Assembly (NCBI GenBank): GCA_012932295.1
Contig: JAAONU010000004.1
Coordinates: 9,424,630 to 9,488,629, forward strand
Reading direction: 5' to 3'
DNA from: Cyclina sinensis
Lineage: Eukaryota; Mollusca; Bivalvia; Venerida; Veneridae
Length of the DNA stretch: 64,000 nt
Shown here piece by piece: positions 63,701 through 64,000 of the stretch (position 1 is the stretch's first letter; each line of letters starts with the position of its first letter). A model generated the notes under the pieces. It was not told the DNA's origin and did not search any database. It was given only the letters and a program-made list of their open reading frames with translations. The translations under genes and the position numbers were made by a program.

Positions 63701-64000
63701 GAAGTATTTTCAATTATGGCCAAAAAAGTATAAACAGGGACAATAATGATACCCCACTGGGAAGCCAAAATGGTGACTGTAGCTCAAATAATGGTACTGC
63801 AAATTCTAGGAATGGATACGAAAAGAGTTCAGGGTATGGGAGTGAACATGACCCAGAACGATTTAGTATTGAAGACATGTCAAGGAACCAGTCAAGATCA
63901 GGTTCTGCATCCCCACCAAACTTTAGTGCTGTTATTAGAACAGGTCCAAACCAGATCAAACTAGTACCTGCAGGGAAATATGGAGGCTACAGTTATAACC
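12584..64000 (+). CDS. ADAM-family transmembrane pseudoprotease gene (ADAM11/22/23 or mind-meld-like), 23 exons, incomplete at both ends
   Basis: Spliced gene. Exons: 12584-12732, 12941-13023, 22536-22602, 34889-34971, 44450-44516, 46243-46383, 46729-46800, 47735-47806, 48513-48679, 49040-49121, 49465-49552, 52247-52298, 54406-54511, 54895-54966, 55930-56025, 57085-57280, 57702-57813, 58228-58344, 58639-58813, 59205-59430, 60935-61037, 62047-62169, 62808-64000. All introns are GT-AG and every phase joins, giving about 1213 residues (numbered here from the first visible one). Order: propeptide to about 196, reprolysin-like domain about 204-409, disintegrin about 414-500, cysteine-rich to about 650, EGF-like about 658-684, transmembrane about 752-774, cytoplasmic tail 775-1213+. 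The zinc motif is HMIGHNLGIKHD: three His kept, catalytic Glu replaced by Met. Family knowledge: non-catalytic ADAMs act as cell-surface adhesion or ligand receptors, often in neurons. Placement in the ADAM11/22/23 and mind-meld group rests on the EGF region; a meltrin (ADAM12/19) relationship is the alternative. The start codon and stop codon are outside what I can see. Confidence 0.93.
12941..13023 (+). CDS. ADAM exon 2, propeptide
   Basis: 83 bp, acceptor tgtatttcag and donor gtaagt. It encodes GMYEHLEQVTLQIII and then a basic stretch KKKHKLKLERN, the usual beta-strand start of the ADAM propeptide (Pep_M12B). It ends in GA, completed to GAT (Asp) by exon 3. Confidence 0.92.
13815..14220. 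repeat. Imperfect tandem repeat, gcaagttcaagtgcttattg units
   Basis: About eight variable-length units (roughly 40-70 bp), each with caagttcaagtgcttattg, a variable A-run and gagtgagttcatttg. In intron 2. Confidence 0.8.
16655..16732. repeat. C-rich tract (G-rich on minus strand)
   Basis: Successive C3-C7 blocks separated by one to four bases (ccacccc, aacccccc, ctgcccc). On the minus strand this gives many G3+ runs with short loops. In intron 2. Confidence 0.85.
18407..18991. mobile_element. TIR element with ends TTTTTATGCTCC
   Basis: The left end ttttatgctcccgaaggagg and right end tctggagcataaaaatcc are inverted. The interior holds CTGTCCATCTGTC repeats and about three diverged modules each containing gcacaactcctt and gttattgccctttgtt. 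Non-autonomous. Confidence 0.6.
22536..22602 (+). CDS. ADAM exon 3, propeptide
   Basis: 67 bp, acceptor cctcttttcag and donor gtatgg. It encodes DGLFSAGIQAKHF and QSQVIDK, continuing the propeptide after a 9.5-kb intron. Phase and length fit both neighbours. Confidence 0.9.
25828..26967. mobile_element. Helitron-like non-autonomous element, family A, copy 1
   Basis: The 5' end ggctcaccggat...gggtgagct can fold as a hairpin. The 3' end is gggccatcatggccctcttg, a perfect short hairpin plus tail. The interior is about four diverged units of roughly 290 bp (cacataagggctgcaaaa; catcttctcctaaaccgcaa). The ends are shared with 39495-40305 and the 3' end with 60876. Confidence 0.65.
33316..33480. 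mobile_element. Partial MITE related to 8811-9044
   Basis: It contains cctgcacatctgtgcagtct, gatcatggtctgcactgttt and cattcagtcgataaattttc, also found in diverged form at 55345-55510. Confidence 0.5.
33929..34134. mobile_element. TTAA-flanked MITE, diverged relative of 8811-9044
   Basis: It lies between TTAA at 33925-33928 and 34135-34138. The interior has the inverted repeat tatagagccaggccagcc...tgaccaggctctata with cacatccgtgcag between. Confidence 0.5.
34889..34971 (+). CDS. ADAM exon 4, propeptide with CYYQG motif
   Basis: 83 bp. It encodes ENCYYQGVV and SAVALSTCDGIR, the most recognisable ADAM propeptide signature (CYYQG...ALSTCxGxRG). The donor is gtaaat and leads straight into a 17-bp tandem array. 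The last two bases AG join exon 5 to give Arg. Confidence 0.97.
34973..35118. repeat. 17-bp tandem repeat starting at the exon 4 donor
   Basis: At least eight units of aaatgagattttatgtg or aagtgagattttatgtg. The first unit overlaps the genuine donor gtaaatgag at 34972. Confidence 0.9.
35190..35437 (+). mobile_element. tRNA-derived SINE, family S1, diverged copy
   Basis: It shares gagatgttattaa, gaaccagtaatgtcttggga, ctgtatcttgcaatatt, cttaaaataacta and the AATA-rich 3' tail with the copy at 41285. The tRNA-like head is barely recognisable. Confidence 0.55.
37060..38127. mobile_element. Helitron/pearl-like element, family B, with central tandem array
   Basis: It begins with hairpin aaccaggttttcaa/ttgaaaatcctggtt and a GGGCGGATGGGCGG tract. 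The centre is a 146-bp tandem array. It ends with aaaacctggtttcg and gtggcattgccatgtttctt. This plan (5' hairpin, tandem core, 3' hairpin tail) is known from bivalve pearl/CvA-type elements; class assignment is inference. Confidence 0.6.
37151..37902. repeat. 146-bp tandem array
   Basis: Four complete units (37151, 37297, 37443, 37589), a fifth with a 62-bp internal deletion (37735-37818), and a partial sixth (37819-37902). The complete units are almost identical; one c/t difference is visible in unit 2. Confidence 0.95.
38513..39341. mobile_element. TIR DNA transposon, non-autonomous
   Basis: The left end ttactgtaaacgctcaaata and the reverse complement of the right end ttaccgtaaacactcgaata match in 17 of 20 positions. 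About 830 bp, no transposase. The interior is notably richer in CpG than the flanks. Confidence 0.65.
39495..40305. mobile_element. Helitron-like non-autonomous element, family A, copy 2
   Basis: The 5' hairpin tagctcacatgagcc...gtggtgagcta and the 3' end gggccatcatggccctcttg are shared with copy 1. The core is about five diverged units of roughly 145 bp (ggtcatctggggtcaaaaac; ggaaaaaccttgttaacact). Confidence 0.7.
41285..41575 (+). mobile_element. tRNA-derived SINE, family S1, best-preserved copy
   Basis: A tRNA-like head (ggatcagtggtccaggg; cctgagatcaaccccctg) is followed by the shared body (tgatgagacattaagccga; aaccaggggtgtctctggaa; ctgtatcttgcactatcccc) and an (AATA)n-type tail. Intron 4. 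Confidence 0.75.
41898..42236. repeat. 56-bp minisatellite, six units
   Basis: Units begin attcaggagtgtgagccag at 41901, 41957, 42013, 42069, 42125 and 42181, an exact 56-bp period. Units differ at a few positions. Intron 4. Confidence 0.95.
43756..44435. mobile_element. hAT-like TIR element abutting exon 5
   Basis: 680 bp from caggcacggatttaccg to ctggatccggccctg; the ends are inverted (CAGGCACGGAT / CAGGGCCGGAT). C/G homopolymer blocks lie just inside both ends. No intact transposase. The right end is 14 bp from the first base of exon 5. Confidence 0.6.
44450..44516 (+). CDS. ADAM exon 5, propeptide
   Basis: 67 bp. It encodes GLIQLNNETYIIQPL, completing the RGLIxLNxETYxIxPL block of ADAM propeptides. 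The acceptor tatattttcag lies only 14 bp after the end of a TIR element, so the branch point probably lies in transposon sequence. Donor gtaggt. Confidence 0.95.
44649..44678. repeat. Poly-A / AT microsatellite
   Basis: An A10 run followed by (TA)n in intron 5. Confidence 0.8.
44980..45060 (+). mobile_element. tRNA-related SINE head or tRNA pseudogene (candidate)
   Basis: Box A-like tggcttaatggtctagagc and a good box B gagttcgaatccc lie at the usual spacing, but the anticodon arm is irregular and the acceptor stem does not pair. Intron 5. Confidence 0.4.
46243..46383 (+). CDS. ADAM exon 6, end of propeptide
   Basis: 141 bp, 47 codons, phase 0 at both ends. It encodes a polar stretch with KCGN at residues 166-169, a possible cysteine-switch cysteine (inference), and ends KFLNAQR. 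No canonical RxKR furin site is visible before the protease domain. Confidence 0.9.
46729..46800 (+). CDS. ADAM exon 7, start of metalloprotease domain
   Basis: 72 bp, 24 codons. It encodes KYIKLALVLDNTM, matching the first beta-strand of reprolysin domains (KYxELxxVxDxxxY). Acceptor atttttttcag, donor gtaaat. Confidence 0.93.
46909..47199 (+). mobile_element. tRNA(Thr)-headed SINE with 8-bp target duplication
   Basis: The head (46914-46985) reads as a tRNA-like unit with box A TTAGCTCAATAGG, loop TTAGTAA (anticodon AGT, Thr) and box B GGTTCGACCCC. Body and tail (tgaaatcggtgttaaacccc, acaaacaaa) resemble the conserved 3' domain of bivalve SINEs such as RUDI (recalled, not checked). The flanks actcctgg at 46901-46908 and 47200-47207 are a perfect target-site duplication. 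It lies 108 bp downstream of exon 7. Confidence 0.85.
47735..47806 (+). CDS. ADAM exon 8, metalloprotease domain
   Basis: 72 bp, 24 codons, phase 0. It encodes YWSLNLTVKQ and AIQTANIVDM, the helix before the VDxxYxxLxIRV strand of ADAM catalytic domains. Donor gtaagt. Confidence 0.92.
48513..48679 (+). CDS. ADAM exon 9, metalloprotease domain
   Basis: 167 bp. It encodes YYKELSIRVALTYVELWNRG and, further on, YHAAHLL: the central strand (LxIRVxLxxVExW) and the loop leading to the substrate cleft of reprolysin domains. Acceptor atgtttgcag, donor gtaagt; ends in AG, completed by exon 10. Confidence 0.95.
49040..49121 (+). CDS. ADAM exon 10, metalloprotease domain
   Basis: 82 bp. It encodes TIGIAIPDSVCTGRAGGINS, the TIGxAxxxxxCxxxxGGI block before the zinc site. 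The CTGRAGG form is nearer meltrin/ADAM9-type domains than vertebrate ADAM22. Confidence 0.95.
49465..49552 (+). CDS. ADAM exon 11, degenerate zinc site
   Basis: 88 bp. It encodes the zinc motif at residues 343-354, HMIGHNLGIKHD. Against the HExGHNxGxxHD consensus the His ligands (codons 49510, 49522, 49540) are present, but the general-base Glu is an ATG Met codon at 49513-49515. Donor gtaagt; ends with one base of a Gly codon. Confidence 0.96.
49553..52246 (+). other. Intron 11 (2.7 kb)
   Basis: Separates the zinc-site exon from the Met-turn exon. AT-rich; contains a duplicated stretch (agatgtaaagggtgttgcaa at about 50407 and 50606) and the tetranucleotide repeat. A possible minus-strand tRNA-like SINE remnant lies at 50040-50200. 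Confidence 0.7.
51636..51666. repeat. AATC/AATT tetranucleotide microsatellite
   Basis: (AATC)n switching to (AATT)n, intron 11. Confidence 0.85.
52247..52298 (+). CDS. ADAM exon 12, Met-turn
   Basis: 52-bp microexon with acceptor ttttgtag and donor gtaagt. It encodes GGCDCDDDFGCIMSTEV: the CxC...GCIM block carrying the Met-turn of the metzincin fold. It ends in CT, completed to CTA (Leu) by exon 13. Confidence 0.92.
52585..53322. mobile_element. CpG-rich insertion with TCATAAAA inverted ends
   Basis: About 740 bp with a base composition sharply different from the surrounding AT-rich intron: dense CpG, gatcgatcg and cgacgggtcgg motifs. The left end cactgtctcataaaagg and the reverse complement of the right end caagtgtttcataaaaat match imperfectly. 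No long ORF. Probably a non-autonomous DNA transposon; class unknown. Confidence 0.55.
53384..54184. repeat. 15-bp minisatellite with 45-bp higher-order units
   Basis: About 53 units of ttcagtatacattgg and variants. From 53575 to 53844 the array is organised as six trimers of 45 bp (ttcagtacacattgg, ttcagtaaacattgg, ttttgtatacaatgg). The period is divisible by three, so both strands stay open for long stretches. Intron 12. Confidence 0.95.
54406..54511 (+). CDS. ADAM exon 13, end of metalloprotease domain
   Basis: 106 bp. It encodes MFSSCNVKDW and GIADCLNKNPQ, matching FSxCSxxDxxxxLxxGxxxCLxxxP at the C-terminus of ADAM protease domains. Acceptor tattttcag, donor gtagat. Confidence 0.94.
54540..54894. 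repeat. 69-bp tandem copies of the exon 14 acceptor and exon start
   Basis: ttccctcag recurs at 54556, 54625, 54694, 54763, 54832 and, in the genuine exon, at 54901: an exact 69-bp period. Units 3-5 keep atttcag followed by ctgacgttccctcagttatg and cggaaacaa; units 1-2 have lost the AG. Each copy diverges after the Asn-Lys codons and meets TGA. Confidence 0.93.
54895..54966 (+). CDS. ADAM exon 14, start of disintegrin domain
   Basis: 72 bp, 24 codons. It encodes FPQLCGNKHVERGEECDCG, the canonical disintegrin start (CGNxxVExGEECDCGSPEEC continues in exon 15). The acceptor is acaattttag. The five preceding 69-bp repeat units copy this acceptor and the first part of the exon. Confidence 0.96.
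55335..55515. mobile_element. Partial MITE related to 33316-33480
   Basis: agcacatctgtgcagtctga, cattcagtcgataattcttc and gattggtccagcttgaa recur from 33330 onward. Intron 14. Confidence 0.5.
55930..56025 (+). CDS. ADAM exon 15, disintegrin domain
   Basis: 96 bp, 32 codons, phase 0. It encodes ECARTDPCCDPYTC, QCRTGSCCHNCT, the CC-rich core of the disintegrin fold (DxCCxxxTCxLxxxAxCxxGxCCxxC). Acceptor gatctatag, donor gtaagt. Confidence 0.96.
56026..57084 (+). other. Intron 15, no features seen
   Basis: AT-rich, no repeat or exon recognised. The similar-length introns 14, 21 and 22 are likewise empty apart from items listed separately. Confidence 0.6.
57085..57280 (+). CDS. ADAM exon 16, disintegrin loop and start of cysteine-rich domain
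   Basis: 196 bp. It encodes CREKSTDCDVPEFCTG (residues 473-488) and HPCNNNTGYCMGGVCPT. The adhesion-loop position reads STDCD and has no RGD. The segment then enters the ADAM cysteine-rich domain (DKQCQHIWGKG). The exon ends with one base of an Asp codon; the donor is gtgtgt. Confidence 0.96.
57702..57813 (+). CDS. ADAM exon 17, cysteine-rich domain
   Basis: 112 bp. It encodes LPCYERFNPTGNFNGHCG and TGSYAKCLP, matching CxxxxNxxGxxxGxCGxxxxxxYxKC of the ADAM cysteine-rich domain. Acceptor acattttcag, donor gtacgt. Confidence 0.95.
58228..58344 (+). CDS. ADAM exon 18, cysteine-rich domain
   Basis: 117 bp. It encodes DDIQCGLLHCSGGNKMPLYG, the CGxLxCxxG block of ADAM cysteine-rich domains, then a Ser/Thr-rich stretch and EYEC. 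Acceptor cgttcag, donor gtaagt. Confidence 0.94.
58639..58813 (+). CDS. ADAM exon 19, end of cysteine-rich domain and first part of EGF-like module
   Basis: 175 bp. It encodes LGLVLDGTKCGDGHVCMNRK (PGLVxDGTxCGxxxxCxxxxC consensus) and then DTICSGNGV, the start of the EGF-like module. The longer spacer LSNLDPLNCPGSTDAD before CSGNG resembles ADAM11/22/23 more than meltrins. Confidence 0.95.
59205..59430 (+). CDS. ADAM exon 20, EGF-like module and Thr-rich stalk
   Basis: 226 bp. It encodes CTKDDTCFCHDGWGSDNC, completing an EGF-like fold, then a juxtamembrane stalk with a KTTTTTIATT run that could be O-glycosylated (inference). Acceptor tgttctag, donor gtatgt. Confidence 0.92.
59500..60876. mobile_element. 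Helitron-like element, family A, copy 3, 5'-damaged and interrupted
   Basis: Internal units (aactaggtcacaagctcaga, ggaaaaccttgtaaacacta) match copy 2. The 3' end agggtcatcatggtcttcct is a mutated version of the family hairpin. A second repeat at 59629-60085 splits it. Intron 20. Confidence 0.55.
59629..60085. repeat. CATATGG/GCAACTCCTCC repeat nested in family A copy 3
   Basis: It begins tatgtccccaccacatagtg and contains three modules about 169 bp apart starting near gcaactcctcctac (59711, 59880, 60047), each with cattgccctttgttggtttt. It resembles the 18407-18991 element. Confidence 0.55.
60935..61037 (+). CDS. ADAM exon 21, transmembrane helix
   Basis: 103 bp. It encodes GWLNTQW followed by about 23 hydrophobic residues (MMIILASVIGG...LSFICY) and Arg: a type I membrane anchor with the stop-transfer basic cluster continuing in exon 22. 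Acceptor attattacag, donor gtatga. Confidence 0.93.
62047..62169 (+). CDS. ADAM exon 22, juxtamembrane cytoplasmic segment
   Basis: 123 bp. It encodes RRRSPAKLEMKTKKKKSSKD, then an acidic stretch and KLISFGSLPSYK. It is strongly basic next to the membrane. Acceptor tattcacag, donor gtatgt; ends AA, completed by exon 23. Confidence 0.9.
62608..62619. repeat. Poly-G tract
   Basis: A run of about 12 G in intron 22. Confidence 0.8.
62808..64000 (+). CDS. ADAM exon 23, long cytoplasmic tail (runs off window)
   Basis: 1193 bp open in one frame to the window edge (397 codons plus one base). It starts with a Lys-rich block (about residues 818-837), then LELPPPPVIISDP, a potential SH3/WW ligand. The rest is Ser/Pro/Asn-rich and apparently disordered, with blocks such as RSPSPPRK, a second LPPPF and SRSGSASPP, which resembles but does not exactly fit a 14-3-3 site. 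No stop codon or known domain is visible. The tail is much longer than that of typical vertebrate ADAM11/23. Confidence 0.9.

Overview
The window comes from a metazoan nuclear genome and most likely from a bivalve mollusc. It is AT-rich and intron-dense, with short exons and long introns. Several repeats look like families common in bivalves: tRNA-derived SINEs, TTAA-flanked MITEs, and Helitron-like elements ending in a GGGCCAT/ATGGCCC hairpin. Species assignment is inference from these repeats; no marker gene is present.

The only protein-coding gene I can support is one large plus-strand ADAM gene, open at both ends of the window. I can chain 23 exons (12584 to 64000) with consistent AG/GT borders and matching phases. 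They encode about 1213 consecutive residues: most of the propeptide, a reprolysin-type metalloprotease domain, disintegrin domain, ADAM cysteine-rich domain, EGF-like module, one transmembrane helix and a cytoplasmic tail of at least 438 residues that runs off the window. The signal peptide and first exon(s) were not found and may lie in 1-12583 or upstream. The zinc site keeps all three histidines, but Met replaces the catalytic Glu, so the protein is predicted to be a pseudoprotease. The EGF/juxtamembrane region most resembles the ADAM11/22/23 and fly mind-meld group; parts of the catalytic and disintegrin domains look more like meltrins (ADAM12/19).

Layout: 1-12583 is non-coding and holds an intron-containing tRNA-Lys(UUU) gene on the minus strand, a 5'-truncated non-LTR reverse-transcriptase fragment, SINEs and MITEs. 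Exons 1-2 (12.6-13.0 kb), exon 3 (22.5 kb), exon 4 (34.9 kb) and exon 5 (44.5 kb) are separated by introns of 9-12 kb loaded with repeats. From 46.2 kb onward exons 6-23 are closely spaced. Intron 12 carries a CpG-rich insertion and a roughly 800-bp minisatellite of 15-bp units.

The most interesting structural signal is repeats placed directly at splice sites of this gene. Exon 14 is preceded by five 69-bp tandem copies of its own acceptor and exon start, three of which keep an intact AG. Exon 4 is followed by a 17-bp tandem array that regenerates GTGAGA donor-like sites. A TIR element ends 14 bp before exon 5. Whether any of this affects splicing cannot be told from sequence alone.
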